Assembly: GCF_028640845.1 (NCBI RefSeq)
Contig: NC_080540.1
Location: 260,846,458 to 260,910,457 of the forward strand
DNA from: Ahaetulla prasina
Lineage: Eukaryota > Chordata > Lepidosauria > Squamata > Colubridae
Reading direction: 5' to 3'
DNA length: 64,000 bases
Below, in pieces: positions 1 to 11,330 of this stretch. Under the pieces are notes generated by a model that saw nothing but the letters and a program-made list of their open reading frames with translations, was not told the DNA's origin and searched no databases. The number at the start of each line of letters is the position of its first letter. The stretch's first letter is position 1. Position numbers and translations under genes: made by a program.

Positions 1-975
1 GGAATAATATGTTCAACTTAAAAAATATCTTTTTTTTCCTTGTTCACAAATGAGAATGAAACAAAAAGCCTGAAAGGTTATTGTTAGATCTAAAAAGGTA
101 TATGTCAGGTACGTCTACTTTAAAAAGATTTTCTTTCCTCCTTTTCAAAAGTAAGATTTTTTTCCCCAGGCTGCCTGATTATAAAAACAAAATGTTTATA
201 ATACAATTCTCTACAATAAATTGTATGCACAATATGATAGCCGAATCAGTAAGGTTCATGAAAGGTTTTTTTAAAAAAGATGTTCCTTGTGTTTTAAACT
301 GGAAATATTGCTGGTTTTTTTAATTAACATGGTATTATTTTTAATATCACCACTGTCTTTTAATCGATTTTTATAACTGCATAAATTTAAAAAAATGTTC
401 CAAAAATGTTCAACAGTGCTGTTGCAGAACTCATATTTAAATGCTGCTACTCCCTAACATTTGAAATGTAGATTCCTCAAGCTTCCACTTTCACATACCT
501 TTAAAGATCTATATTAAGTGAAATCATTTGGGAATTTCTAGTTAGTGGCACTAACTTGCCACTATTTCTTAATGTTATCAGATTAAGATTCCTGAACTAA
601 GTACCTAGGCTAATAAATTAGAGTTTCTGTTTTTATTTCTTTGTTTATTTGATTTTTTTTTAACCTATAATACTTCATCCCCAAATTCCTGATCATTCAC
701 ATTAACCAAAACAAAAATGAAATATCCATGGAACAAATTAAAATAAATAACCATAAATCATTAAAAACACAGTTACAATAATTCTTGGCATCATAAATCA
801 GTATAATTCCTTCGTTTTTAATAGTTTCCTGAAGGTCACTATCCTTTCAACCACAGGCTTTTCCAGAATGTAGGCTATTTCACAGAAAAGCAGCAGTTAT
901 GAACTTCCATAATATGTATCTTGTGGAAAGAGATGGTGGGGGCAAAGAGACAAGTACTGATCCAGACATACTCCA
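1..975. other. AT-rich non-coding DNA, nothing recognised
   Basis: The sequence is AT-rich with many stop codons in all frames. The reading frame at 81-323 has no recognisable domain and a composition typical of random AT-rich DNA. I see no repeat family, RNA gene or exon here. Confidence 0.6.
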
Positions 976-1238
976 GGGCCGGGATAGCTCAGGCAATAGA
1001 GAAGCCTGTTATTAGAACACAGAGCCTGCAATTACTGCAGGTTCGAGCCCGGCCCAAGGTTGACTCAGCCTTCCACCCTTTATAAGGTAAGTAAAATGAG
1101 GACCCAGATTGTTGGGGGGGCAATAAGTTGACTTTGTAAAAAAAAAAAATATACAAATAGAATGAGACTATTGCCTTATACATTGTAAGCCGCCCTGAGT
1201 CTTCGGAGAAGGGCGGGGTATAAATGTAAAAAACAAAA
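976..1238 (+). mobile_element. tRNA-derived SINE with L2-type 3' tail
   Basis: The head has tRNA-like promoter boxes: an A-box-like GATAGCTCAGGCAATAGAG near 983 and a B-box-like GGTTCGAGCCC near 1039. A body follows with the block AAAATGAGGACCCAGATTGT (about 1095), which is also found in the SINE at 52.6 kb. After an A-rich interruption it ends in a tail containing CCGCCCTGAGTC and GAAGGGCGG. That tail matches the 3' end of the L2 element at 33-35.9 kb, so this SINE was probably copied by L2 enzymes. A possible weak flanking duplication (ACATAC) is present but not convincing. Confidence 0.8.
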
Positions 1239-1629
1239 CAAAAACAACAAACATACAATGTTCTCCTTCCAATTAAAATTATGTTTATTGTTGCAATTCA
1301 AGTAAAGTAAATAATTTATGCTTATCCTTCCAATACATATGGTTATCTTTCTCTTAAAGTTATCTTGTTTTAAGTACAAACATAGCTTAACAGTCTAATA
1401 TAAACTTATTTACAGAACTTCCTTGAAGTTCCTTAATTGTTTCACTTATTCTCCTGTCTATATAGTTGCTAAATTTAAAAAATGGATGTATGCCAGATAA
1501 CTTTGCTTTTACTTTTGCTTCCTGCTCCTTTTTTTAAGTTAAAGAGGAGGTAGGGAAGAAGGAAAAATCATTTTGTCCAAAGGCTTTTGAAATGCCAGTA
1601 GCTGGATCATTCTTCTCTGATCTGCTATT
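1239..1629. other. AT-rich non-coding DNA, nothing recognised
   Basis: Short AT-rich stretch between the SINE and a DNA-transposon relic; no gene or repeat recognised. Confidence 0.5.
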
Positions 1630-1982
1630 CATAGTCAAACTCAAGGCGCTTAGATCTGGCCCACAAGGCTGCCCTGGAAACAACAAAGGTCTGGCTGCTG
1701 TGCTTCTGCCAGTGAAAACAGAGCTTGGGAAGCTCTGTTTTCACTGGCAGAGGCCTACAGGAGGCTGTTGTGGCTAAAAACAGAGCCTGAGCAAGCCACA
1801 CGCAGTCTCTCCAAGCTCCATTTTTGCTGGCAGAGGCCGTTGCGGCCAAAAATAGAGCCTCAACAAGTGATGTTGACCTGGCCACGCCACCCAGCACACC
1901 CACCATGGTCATGCCAACCTCAGCCTCCTGAGGTCAAACAACTCTGATGCAGCCCTCAAGTAAATAAAGTTTGACATCCCTG
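1630..1982. mobile_element. Non-autonomous hAT-like element, tGTCAAAC type, with internal palindrome
   Basis: The right end reads GTTTGACATCCCTG, the reverse of the CAGGGRTGTCAAAC terminus seen in copies at 12.7, 16.8, 40.6 and 45.1 kb. The left end (ATAGTCAAACTCAAG, about 1631) is eroded in its first bases, and no clear 8-bp duplication can be paired. The interior has repeats around GCTGGCAGAGGC, shared with the 12.7 and 16.8 kb copies, and a perfect palindrome with 22-nt arms at 1705-1726 and 1730-1751. It has no coding capacity and would need a transposase supplied in trans. Confidence 0.6.
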
Positions 1983-2687
1983 ATCTAACCCTAATCCTTT
2001 AGGACCTAGTCCCCTTCCAGAACTCCTTCTGAGGTCATCCTTTGCACTTCCTCTCCTTCCTATTTCTCTCCTAGATTCTCTCCTATTTCCTTCAGTACCT
2101 TTGGTTACCTTGATATGTAAACATATAGAACCATATAGCATTAACAAACTTTTCGGCCTAACAAATCTGCCTCTTATAAATTTGGATTTAGAATATCTGT
2201 GTGTGTGTTTCAATAAAACTAAGACCTTTCTATCTGTCTTTGACAAGGAGATAAAATAGTTGTGAGACAAAATACAACCCAGTCTTAATAACAGCGTTTC
2301 ACCCTACTCTAAGCAGTTTATTAGTAATTTCTACAAATAAAGATGGTGTTCCTACAAGAATTTCCGCGTCAAACAATTTAGAGCTTTAGAGGTAATAAGT
2401 AGCAGCTTGAATTGTATAATTTGAATAAAGGTGTAATGTTTTTGGTGATGAGTATCAGCAAATAAACGAATCACCATATTTTGTAATAACTGAATTTCTG
2501 GGTGTTTTCAAGATCAGCTTCATATAGAGTGTATTATAGTAATACAGACATGCAATTATGAGGGCATGAGTTATATTTTTGACGTCTTCCTGCCTCAAGT
2601 AGACTAATATAACTAAAGACTTGAATATTATGGTCATGTTTCATTTGCAGAGTGTTCAAAGTAGATCAAGGTTTTAAAAGAAGGTCA
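1983..2687. other. AT-rich non-coding DNA, nothing recognised
   Basis: No repeat, RNA gene or exon recognised. Short reading frames here show no domain. Confidence 0.5.
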
Positions 2688-3835
2688 AAATAGAGTTGGA
2701 AGGTCTTCTAGTCTAACTTACTGCTCAAGCAGAAGACCCTATACCTGTGATGGCGAGCCTATGGCACGCGTGCCAGAGTTGGCACACAGAGCCCTCTCCA
2801 TGGGCACGTGCACCATCACCATCTGCTTTTCTGATTTCCGGTGTGCAGAGGCCCTCCGGCCAGCAGGTCTTCGCAAGCGCCAGAGTGCTGGAAACCCAAA
2901 GAGCAGCTGGCTGGTGTGCATGCGTGTGCGGGCTAGCTCATCTTTGGGTTTCTGGCACTCAGGTGCGCACACCTGCATCGTTCTGGTTTGGGCACTCGGT
3001 GCTGAAAAGGTTCGCCATCACTGCCCTATACCATTTCTGGCCAGTCTTTTCTTAAAATCCTCCAGTGATGAAGCACCCACAACTTCTGAAGGCAAGCTGT
3101 TCCACTATTTAATTGTTCTCACTGCTAGGAAGTTTCCCCTTAATTCCATGTTGCTTCTCTCCTTGATTAGTTTCCATCCATTGCTTCTTCTCTTGCCTTC
3201 TGGTGCTTTGGAAAATAAGTTGATCCCCTCTTCCTTGTGGCAGCCCCTCAAATACTGGAATACTGATATCATGTAATCCATAGTCCTTCTTTTCTCCAGA
3301 TTAGCCATACCCAATTCCTTCAACCATTCTTCATATGTATTCGTCTCCAGGCTTTTAATCATCCTAGTTGCTCTTCTTTGCACTTGTTCCAAAGTCAACA
3401 TCTTTTTTGTAATGTGGTGACTAAAACTGGATGCAGTATTCCAGATGTGGTCTTACTAAGGATTTATAAAGTGGTAATAATACTTCATGTGATTTTTATT
3501 TTATGCCTCTGTTTATACAACTAAGGACTGCATTAGCTTTTTTGGCTGCTGCCGCACATTACCAGCTCATATTTAAATGATTATCCACTAGGACACCAAG
3601 TCCCTCTCACAGTTACTGTTTTTGAGCCAGGGTTCACCTAATCTGTACTTGTACCTTTGGTTTTCCCTGCCTAGGTGTAAAACCTTGTTTTTTCCACATT
3701 AAATTTCATGTTGTTGAATAGAGCCCACTGTTCAAGTCTGTCAAGATCTTTTTGGATCCTGAGCTTGTCTTTGGGGTGTTGGCTATTCCTGCCAATTTAG
3801 TGTCCTCTGCAAATTTGATGGATTTCTTATTTTTC
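2688..3835 (-). mobile_element. 5'-truncated CR1 LINE, interrupted by a hAT element
   Basis: Read on the minus strand, this is the 3' half of a chicken-type CR1. It has a degraded IKFAEDTKLAG (normally FADDTKLAG, the reverse transcriptase active site) near 3790-3830. The typical C-terminal region follows at 3105-3401, with LEQVQRRATRMIKSLE, YEEWLKELGM and a GCHKEEGINLFSK block. The 3' UTR (GAAGACCTTCCAACTCTATT-like) ends at about 2688. It carries several frameshifts and is non-functional. The endonuclease and most of the RT are missing. The hAT element at 2745-3023 was inserted into the 3' UTR after this copy landed. Confidence 0.85.
2745..3023. mobile_element. Non-autonomous hAT element (279 bp) nested in CR1
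   Basis: The terminal inverted repeats are CTGTGATGGCGAGCC and GGTTCGCCATCACTG. They are flanked by a perfect 8-bp target duplication, CCCTATAC at 2737-2744 and 3024-3031, the hallmark size for hAT transposition. The interior is GC-rich and non-coding. Removing it rejoins the flanking CR1 3' UTR, so it is younger than that CR1 copy. The reading frames in this stretch are by-products of its GC-rich composition. Confidence 0.9.
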
Positions 3836-5017
3836 TTTTTTACTAGTATTGTGTTGGATTGGCTTTTATGATCATATTTTTTTCTTTTCCACACTTCTTG
3901 AGGTGTGAGTTCAAATGTGAGTTTTTTACAATAGACCATAGGATATCATTTTCACTACCTCTTTGCGTGTAGGTTATTTTTCATAGAACTTAATAAAAAA
4001 ATTAAAGCTGTTATTTCTTATAGGAAAATTACCTAACAGTCAAAGCAATGTATCAATTACTTAGTTGATAAAGTTTTATTCACTATGATAATCAGCCACG
4101 GGACACTCCATATGCATTCCTGTTGTAACATTAAAATTTCATTGATCCCAAGAACACGTGATAAGGTGAGGGGATGTTAAGTTATGTCAAGTATTCCACA
4201 ACTAGGCTTGCTCCACTCCAATATATCCCATGCACAGTGTCTATTCAGAATATTTTGTTGCCATTTGTCAATTCCATATAATAATAGAAATATATTTAGC
4301 TTTGTTTAGGATTCATTAATTTTATGCTTAGTAGGAACATAATTACAGATCAGCCTAACCAACCAGTAGCTGAACATATCAGCCAATGAGAGCTATCCTA
4401 CCTCAACCACCCCAATTTTACAATTCCTCCTTCCCACTTCTTGTTCTTTCTGAAGTCATGAACAGCATAATAGTAGCAAGAGGGAGATAATCATAAAGCA
4501 TTGTATTTAGGATTCTACTGCTTTAAAACTAGAGGTGTGCAAGCAGAACCATGTCAAGCTGAAGAGATGAGATATCTCCTATAAGTAGTAGGCTTCAATG
4601 AGGGGTCTATTTTTGCCCTCTCTGGTTGGAAGATGTTTTTACAACAGACCCTATTAGTTCAAGTATGAAATGGATGGCTTTATAAAATGTCTGCCAACAA
4701 CCAAATTAGCAGACATATCCTTTGCAGTCCAGTAATCAGTCGAGTGACTAGTGGTATTAATGGGTGTTTGAAGCTAAGTGTGGATGAGTCCACAGTCCAA
4801 GCTAGTGATAAGCAAACCCTTGAGTTCAACTCTTCAGTGATACATTAGAAGTAATGATGATGTTTTCTGCTTTTTGATATTTCTTTTACTTAATGTATTT
4901 TATGTCTACAATTCCTTCATTGAGTGTTTAAAGAAATATTTTTTAAAAGAAAGGCATTTAAATAGCTTTTTAAAAGCTATGGTGGGAAAAATATTTTTTC
5001 TCTATCAAATCTATCAA
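3836..5017. other. AT-rich non-coding DNA, nothing recognised
   Basis: About 1.2 kb without a feature I can name. No protein-like frame, simple repeat or RNA gene stands out. Confidence 0.5.
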
Positions 5018-6312
5018 ATCTTGATCAGGGCAAAGCAATAGATGAAATTTACATAGACTTCTGTAAAGCTTTTGACTCAGTGGTACATGACAAACTCCTC
5101 CTAAAACTAAAATCCTACAGCATCTCCGGACCCCTCCACAATTGGATAACAGCATGCCTGTCAAATAGACAACAAGTGGTCAAAATAGGCAGTGCCCTAT
5201 CAAATCCTGTTCCTGTCAAGAGCGGCGTTCCCCAAGGCAGCATTCTTGGACCAACACTCTTCATATTATACATTAATGATCTCTGTGACCATATTATAAG
5301 TAATTGTGTTCTCTTCACTGACGATGTTAAACTATTTAACACTACCAACAATACAGCTACCCTTCAAAAAGACCTTGACTTTGTGTCGGAATGGTCAAAA
5401 ACTTGGCAACTCCAAATCTCAACCAGCAAATGCTCTGTCTTACACATTGGAAAAAAGAATCTGAACACTAAATACAAGCTTGATGGACATTACCTTGTAG
5501 ATGGCCCCGTTAAAGACCTTGGAGTTTTCATATCAAATGATCTAAGTGCCAAAGCTCACTGCAACTACATCACAAAAAAGGCTTTAAGAGTTGTAAACTT
5601 AATTTTGCATAGCTTCTTCTCCAGAAACCCTACACTACTAACCAGAGCATATAAAACATTTGCTAGACCAATTCTTGAATACATCTCGCCTGTCTGGAAC
5701 CCACACCTCATTTCGGGCAGTAATACAATTGAGCGTGTCCAGAAATATTTTACAAAAAGAGTTCTCCACTCCTCTGATTACAACAAAACCTTATGCCACC
5801 AGACTTGAAATCCTGGGTTTAGAAAACTTAGAACTCCGCCGCCTTCGACATGACCTGAGTTTAACTCATAAAATCATCTGTTACAACGTCCTTCCTGTTG
5901 AAGACTACTTCAACTTCAATCACAACAATACACGAGCACACAATAGATTTAAACTTAATGTGAACCACTCCAATCTTGATTGCAGAAAATATGACTTCAG
6001 TAATAGAATTGTTAATGCCTGGAATGCACTACCAGGCTCTGTTGTCTCTTCCCAAAATCCCCAAAGCTTTAACTAAAAACTATCTACTATTGACCTCACC
6101 CCATTCCTAAGAGGTCTGTAAGAGGCGTGCATAAGAGCACCAATATGCCTACCGTTCCTGTCCTAATGTTCCCTTTGATTGTATCCAATTTCATATAGTT
6201 ATTACATACTTATGATTATATTTATGCTTATATATCGTATAGTTATTTCATGCTTATGCTTATATATACTGTTGTGACAAATAAATAAATAAAATAAATA
6301 AATAAATAAATT
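5018..6312 (+). mobile_element. CR1-group LINE, copy 1, 5'-truncated
   Basis: The copy runs from inside the reverse transcriptase (just before motif A) to a 3' UTR ending in TGTTGTGACAAATAAATAAA, then an (AAAT)n tail to 6312. The same 3' UTR block (GGCGTGCATAAGAGCAC and CCTACCGTTCCTGTCCTA) marks the copies at 13.7, 19.6, 21.8 and 51.0 kb. The RT resembles the CR1/Jockey group but is clearly distinct from the chicken-type CR1 also present here. I cannot name the exact clade. It is 5'-truncated like most LINE copies, and no target duplication is obvious. Confidence 0.85.
5080..6076 (+). pseudogene. Reverse transcriptase C-terminal half, CR1-group LINE
   Basis: The frame opens in RT motif A (FCKAFDSVVHDKLLLKLKSY, reading from just upstream). 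It continues through motif B (KSGVPQGSILGPTLF) and motif C, which reads FTDDVKLF instead of the FADD of sister copies. A 2-base loss near 5787 relative to the copy at 20.6 kb shifts the frame, and the C-terminal part (LEILGLENLELRRLRHDLSL, then DCRKYDFSNRI) continues in another frame. A CAA-to-TAA type change ends the frame at 6076, short of the conserved IDLTPFLRGL end. It is dead but only lightly decayed, so it is fairly young. Confidence 0.85.
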
Positions 6313-7596
6313 AATGAGCATAGGCAAGTCAAAACTTATCTTTTTTTAAGGACTTCCAAGCAGTCCTCCAGAATAGTAACCACACTTAAATCTAAGTGGT
6401 TTTGGTATAAGCTGTTCAGGAAAAGCTAAACTAATTTTTTTTCCAGACCTGCCACTTCTTATTTTTTTCCCTACAAAACAGACAAGAAATAAAGGTTTAA
6501 AAATGCCAGGCAACTCTTATACACATAGTTCCATTAATGGCTGTCTTTTTTATTTATCAAGCCAGTAAATAAAGAAAATTACAAACGTGAGTTGAGGAAA
6601 ATGTTTTATTTTGGGTATGTTCTGCAGCTTATTCAAAGTTCAGAGGAGAAATCCAGAAACAAATATACCTTCCTTACAAGCCTAGAAACAAGTTAAAAAA
6701 AATGTATTTACAGATATTTAGATCAAATATCATTTCATATTTATTAGTATTATTTTCCCAATAACTGATCTGACTTTCTATATCTTTGTCATTCTGATAT
6801 GGAGAAGTTAGAGACCCTCCCAATGGCATGTCATCCTAAAAAATAGGCTGCTTTTCAAATCTGAAATTTTATACAGTATAAATGTTTTATTTATTTTAAC
6901 AGTATACTTAGGTTGTTCTTAATTATAAATCTCATTGGATTCAGTATGGTTGTTTCTTGGAGTGTTCACATTTGCAATCAATCTCCTATCATTCAAATGG
7001 CAAGATTCATAATTTAGGCTCATTTTATACAATTGTTGTTCAGCAAATAACCATAAAGATTATTTGCATTGTGGGCCAACTATGCATTGTAATAATTATT
7101 TTTATTATTTGAAACAAAAATATTCAACAGAATTGCTCAGACACAATCTTCAACATTTTTAACCTTTCTTAAAGGTTAGATTCTCTAAACTCTACAAATT
7201 TTGACAGCAGGGATGCTTTAGAAAATGTGTGGTGATAGAACAGTCTGATTGAAGGTTTCATAAGTGCTGCTGTCCAAAATCACCAGCCATGCTTGAAAGT
7301 AGTAATTCTTGATAGAACTTAACACTCTCAATTGACTTGTAACTGCAGATGTCAGAGCCACCTGTTTTAATATCACAAATCTTTGCTTTACACTGTGAGT
7401 AGTTTTTTTTTTAATTACCAGACATTTTATGCCTTTTTTGTTGCGTTTACTCTGGAATTTATGCAACCAAATGTTACTTGGAAGCTGTTTTTATGTATAA
7501 TAGATAGATAATTCCACTTTTAAATGTACAATTAAATGTAACATAATTTCAACTATTATATTCACAGTATTTTGGTCCTGATTCAGAGTCACATAG
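6313..7596. other. AT-rich non-coding DNA, nothing recognised
   Basis: No gene or repeat family recognised. Reading frames such as the one at 7218-7466 have no recognisable domain. Confidence 0.5.
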
Positions 7597-8578
7597 TTCT
7601 GCATGGAGGGAAGTATGCAGTGGAGTACCCCAAGGCTCTGTTTTAGGCCCAGAATTCTTCAACATCTTCATCAATGACTTGGACAAGGGGATAGATGGGG
7701 AACGCATCAAATTTGCAGATGTCACCAAGCTGGCAGGAATAGCTAATACTCCAGAACATAGGATTAAGATACAGAAGGATCTTGACAGACTTGAACATTG
7801 AGCACTATTTAACAAAATGAAATTCAGTGGTGAAAAAAATAAGATTCTACATTTAGGCAAGAAAAAAAAATGCACAGGTACAATATATGTGGTACCTTGC
7901 TCAATAGTAGTAACTGTGAGAAGGATCTTGGAGTCCTAGTGGACAACCATTTAAATATGAGCCAGCGGTATGCAACAGCTGCCAAAAAAGCCAACACAGT
8001 CCTAGGCTGCATAAACAGAGGGATAAAATCAAGATCACGTGAAATGTTAATACCACTTTATAATGCCTTGGTAAGGCCACACTTGGAATACTGCATCCAG
8101 TTTTGGTCGCCACGATGTAAAAAGGATATGGAGACTCTAGAAAGAGTGCAGAGAAGAGCAACAAAGATGATTAGGGGACTGGAGGCTAAAACATATGAAG
8201 AACGGTTGCAAGAACTCGGTATGCCTAGTTTAATGAAAGTAAGGACTAGGGGAGACATGATAACAGTATTCCAATATTTCAGGGGCTGCCACAAAGAAGA
8301 GGGAGTCAAGCTATTCTCCAAATCACCTGAGGGTAGGACAAAAAGCAATGGGTGGAAACTAATCAGGGAGAGAAGCAACTTAGAACTAAGGAGAAATTTC
8401 CTGACAGTTAGAACAATTAACCAGTGGAATTACTTGCCTCCAGAAGTTGTGAATGCTCCAACACTGGAAGTTTTTAAGAAGAGATTAGATAACCATTTGT
8501 CTGAAGTGGTGTAGGGTTTCCTGCCTAAGCAGGGAATTGGACTAGAAGACCTCCAAGGTCCCTTCCAACTCTAAATGA
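7597..8578 (+). mobile_element. 5'-truncated CR1 LINE (chicken-CR1-like)
   Basis: The copy starts inside RT motif B and runs to the characteristic CR1 3' UTR (GGACTAGAAGACCTCCAAGG, then CCCTTCCAACTC) ending near 8578. The last bases resemble one or two decayed ATTCT units, the tail repeat of this family. It belongs to the same family as the fragments at 2.7, 16.7, 25.6 and 50.2 kb. The endonuclease and N-terminal RT are absent. Confidence 0.9.
7613..8514 (+). pseudogene. CR1 reverse transcriptase C-terminal fragment
   Basis: Motif B reads CSGVPQGSVLGPEFFNIFIN and motif C reads KFADVTKLAG. The second catalytic aspartate of FADD is valine, so the polymerase would be inactive even without the other lesions. 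A stop interrupts LEH-ALFNKMKFSG near 7800. A frameshift lies in the poly-A run near 7862-7869, after which 214 residues (7870-8514) stay open through EKDLGVLVDNHLNM, LVRPHLEYCIQFWSP, LERVQRRATKMI and INQWNYLPPEVVNAPTLEVF to the natural end. This is the standard CR1 thumb and C-terminal region. Confidence 0.9.
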
Positions 8579-8699
8579 TTCTAAATGCATGCCTCAAATC
8601 TTAAAAGCTTGAGAATCCTAAAATAAAACATTACTATTTATTCCTTGATACTGTGGCTTTTTATTATTTATATTAAATTATTATTGTTATTTTGTGTTT

Positions 8700-10330
8700 A
8701 TAGACTGCTGAAACCCTAAGTACTCTCAGTGTTTACAGGTAAAAAACATAACAAAAGTAAATCAACCAAACCAAAGATGGAATTAAAAGCCAAATGTCCT
8801 CCAAAAGGGCAGAAGACAGTTAGGTTCCATTAGGAGGCTGTCCCAAAGAACAGTGCAATCATCGGGCCCTCATCTCCCTAAAATAGAAAATTACTAATCG
8901 TTTATCTGGAGTAGATTGAACTGGCCAGGCCAGTTTCAATGAAAAAAATGCAATTTTGTTTTGCCTCTCCTGGTAGGATTGCAGCAGGTTTTACCCTGTG
9001 AAGTTGGTGAAAGCCGCCCCCCCCTTCCCAGAAGCCATACCTCTACCAGCAGTTTTAGTAGGAGCTGTGCACTTGCTCTTCAGGAGTAATGCCATCCCAT
9101 CCCAATAAATCACTGTAACAAGGAAACCTAATAGGCAAATAATTTCATCTTATCAGGATTCAATTTAAGCCTGTTCTCTTCATACAGATTTTTACAACCT
9201 CTAAGCACTGACAGGATTACAACAGCATTACCAGTCTTGCTTGGGATAGTAATATACAGCTGGGTATGATATATCAATGTTAGTGAGCTCCAAATGTCCC
9301 TGTGATTTCAGGTAAATGTCCAAATAGGTGAAGAGAACTGGTCCTTGTAGCACCCCATGTGGGAGTAGCCATTGGGATGATCTCTTATCCCACCAGCACT
9401 GACTGGAACCACCAACCAAGGAAGGAGCAGAACCACTGCAACCCAGTGCCCTTACTCCTCAACTTCTGGAAGTATCCAGAAGGATACCAGAGTCAAAATA
9501 TCAAAGACTGAAGAGACCTTAAAAAGATTAGGATGCATGTACTGTTTGACATCTACTAAAATTTGTACTATCTGCATTCCATTTCTGAGTCTGAACCCTG
9601 ATTGAAAACAGTTGAAATAATTAATTTGTGGCACTCTTTAGTTGACTGAGACTGATCAATAGTAGTCCAATACCTTTGGATCCAAAGTGGACCTCAAGGA
9701 GAGTATGTATCACAGCCTCCTTCAAAACTACCAAAATGATCTCTTACTGAAATAAGACATTAACCATTGTCTAGGTTCAGGGAATTACCTCCCACTAGGG
9801 AGAACTGGAGGCATTGGGATGTCAAGAATTGTGTTAGAAAAAACTCAATCCCAGACCAAAATTGACCCAGCATTTGTAAAATAGAGGTTAAAGTCCCAAA
9901 AACCAAAAGACAAGGAATCTGCATTACCAATCCAGCAACCAAGTCCAGAAGCCCATGGAGGAACCCTGCTGGAGAGAAAGATAACCAACAGAAACCCTAG
10001 CATTTTTCTGTGGTCCAACTTAATACCTAAACACTCACAACCTGCCACACTGTCACAGATAAGGTCTCCAAATAATACTACAGCCGATACTACAGCCCCC
10101 CCTAATTCTGACCTTGACCAAAAAGCCTGCTAGATAAAATTCAAAGAGAGTAATATTGCTGAGCCACATCTCACTAATATATGTTAGGTCTGCCCACTCA
10201 TCCATCACCACCACCAAATCATTATGGACATAGTGTTTACCAGTAGCACTCTATAGCCCAATGCATCAGTAATCCAGCTATCTCATCAACAGGTTGTTCT
10301 TGCCAAGTCCAGAAGAATTCACCATAAGAA
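8700..10330 (-). mobile_element. Old, internally deleted L2 LINE
   Basis: On the minus strand, weak but collinear similarity to the L2 at 33-35.7 kb can be traced. At 9845-10048 the endonuclease region reads AGCECLGIKLDHRKM, WASGLG and then WDFNLYFTNAG, which parallels AGCESLLVKWGHRNQM and GDFNLPSAG in the younger copy. At 9100-9780 are decayed RT blocks: a VPQG-like PHGVLQGPVLF, a YADDTQLY-like stretch near 9250, and ENRLKLNPDK near 9160. The segment between endonuclease and RT is missing. Heavy decay gives no open frame. The limit near 8700 is uncertain; 8700-9100 may be its 3' UTR. Confidence 0.65.
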
Positions 10331-10345
10331 TTATTAAAATGAATG

Positions 10346-10729
10346 GCTTTTAAATTGTTTATAAACAGTGCAAGTGGTCGTCAGGTTATGGTGGCAATTG
10401 GGACCAGAATTATCATCACTAAGCAATCTGGTCATAAATTACAATGTCAAATGATTGCATTCATTAGCAGTTATGGCTGTCCTGGCTGCTTTATTAAACA
10501 AGAATCATGCAAGATAACCTCATATGATCATTGACTTTGCTTCTGGGAAGCCAGCAGGAAACATTGGAAATCACATGACTGTAGCTCGCTAAAAAGTCAA
10601 CACAATTACATGACCATGGGCACACTGCAATAGCCAAAACCAAAAGGACCTGTTATTAATAGCATTTTTCAATGCCACCTTAACTTTGAACAGCTGCTGA
10701 ATGAATGGTTATAACCCAGGTACTACCTG
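10346..10729. repeat. DNA-transposon-like repeat ending in ACTACCTG
   Basis: The right end TACTACCTG and the blocks GGCAATTGGGACCAGAAT (about 10392) and ATGACCATGGGCACACTGCA (about 10612) match a dispersed reptilian repeat that I recall as having CAGGTAGT...ACTACCTG inverted ends. The left end has lost its terminal bases. A related piece lies at 57.7-58.4 kb. Family assignment is from memory; the sequence itself shows only the shared blocks. Confidence 0.55.
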
Positions 10730-10745
10730 TGTAATAGCCCTATAC

Positions 10746-10967
10746 CAGGGTTCAGCAACCTTAAACACTCAGAGCCATTTGAACCCGTTTTGCACAGAAA
10801 AGAAAACACCGGGAGCAACAAAATCCTTCCCGTGCCTATTTCTTGAGCTGCCACAAAACTAGCCGGCAGGTATCGCACATTGGAGGTTGTGACCCATATT
10901 TTGAGCAACAGGAAGCCACAGCAGAGAGGTGAAAGAGCCACATGCAGCTCCAGGTTGCTGACCCCTG
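10746..10967. mobile_element. Non-autonomous hAT element (222 bp)
   Basis: The terminal inverted repeats are CAGGGTTCAGCAACCTT and AGGTTGCTGACCCCTG. The flanking octamers CCCTATAC (10738-10745) and CCCTATGA (10968-10975) match in their first six bases, consistent with an aged 8-bp target duplication. There is no coding potential. It sits 16 bp from the end of the preceding repeat. Confidence 0.8.
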
Positions 10968-11061
10968 CCCTATGAAACAACTCTGTTAATTACATGAGGG
11001 TAAGTAGTAGAAGACTTATAAATAAGGATTAATGGAGGGTGGAGTTAGTCAGTTATTTCTT

Positions 11062-11330
11062 GTTCCTTTTTGTGTGTATCCACATATTATAACCCAGTGG
11101 ATCTATTTCAAATTGTAAGACTCTACTTGAAACGGCATTTAGGTCTATTTGAAGGTGATCAATTTGCATTGTATTTTGGAGATAAAATGCCAACTTACAT
11201 ACCAATAACTATATATCAAACACTATCCAGTCTTCCAACATATATTTTGACGTATATGCAGGCCTGTTGACTGCATTTCCAAGAAGCTGAGCAAGATTTA
11301 AATAATGTATGGAGACTGACGGTGCAGAGA
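11062..11330 (+). pseudogene. Possible tyrosine-recombinase relic
   Basis: The frame 11070-11270 contains the series NPVDLFQIVRLYLKRH, GLFEGDQFALYFGDK and IYQTLSSL. This order (PV, a short helix, then a GDQF-LxFG strand and a later helix) resembles the stretch before the catalytic HxxR of tyrosine recombinases of Crypton, DIRS or Ngaro type elements. The HxxR region would lie just past the stop at 11268 but I cannot read it clearly. Only about 65 residues are present, and no partner domains are visible. I offer this as a weak resemblance, not an identification. Confidence 0.25.

Noticed and set aside
1622..1990. 8-bp target duplication for the hAT relic at 1.6-2.0 kb
   Set aside because: Only a partial TGATCT match exists and it overlaps the element end, so no duplication is claimed.
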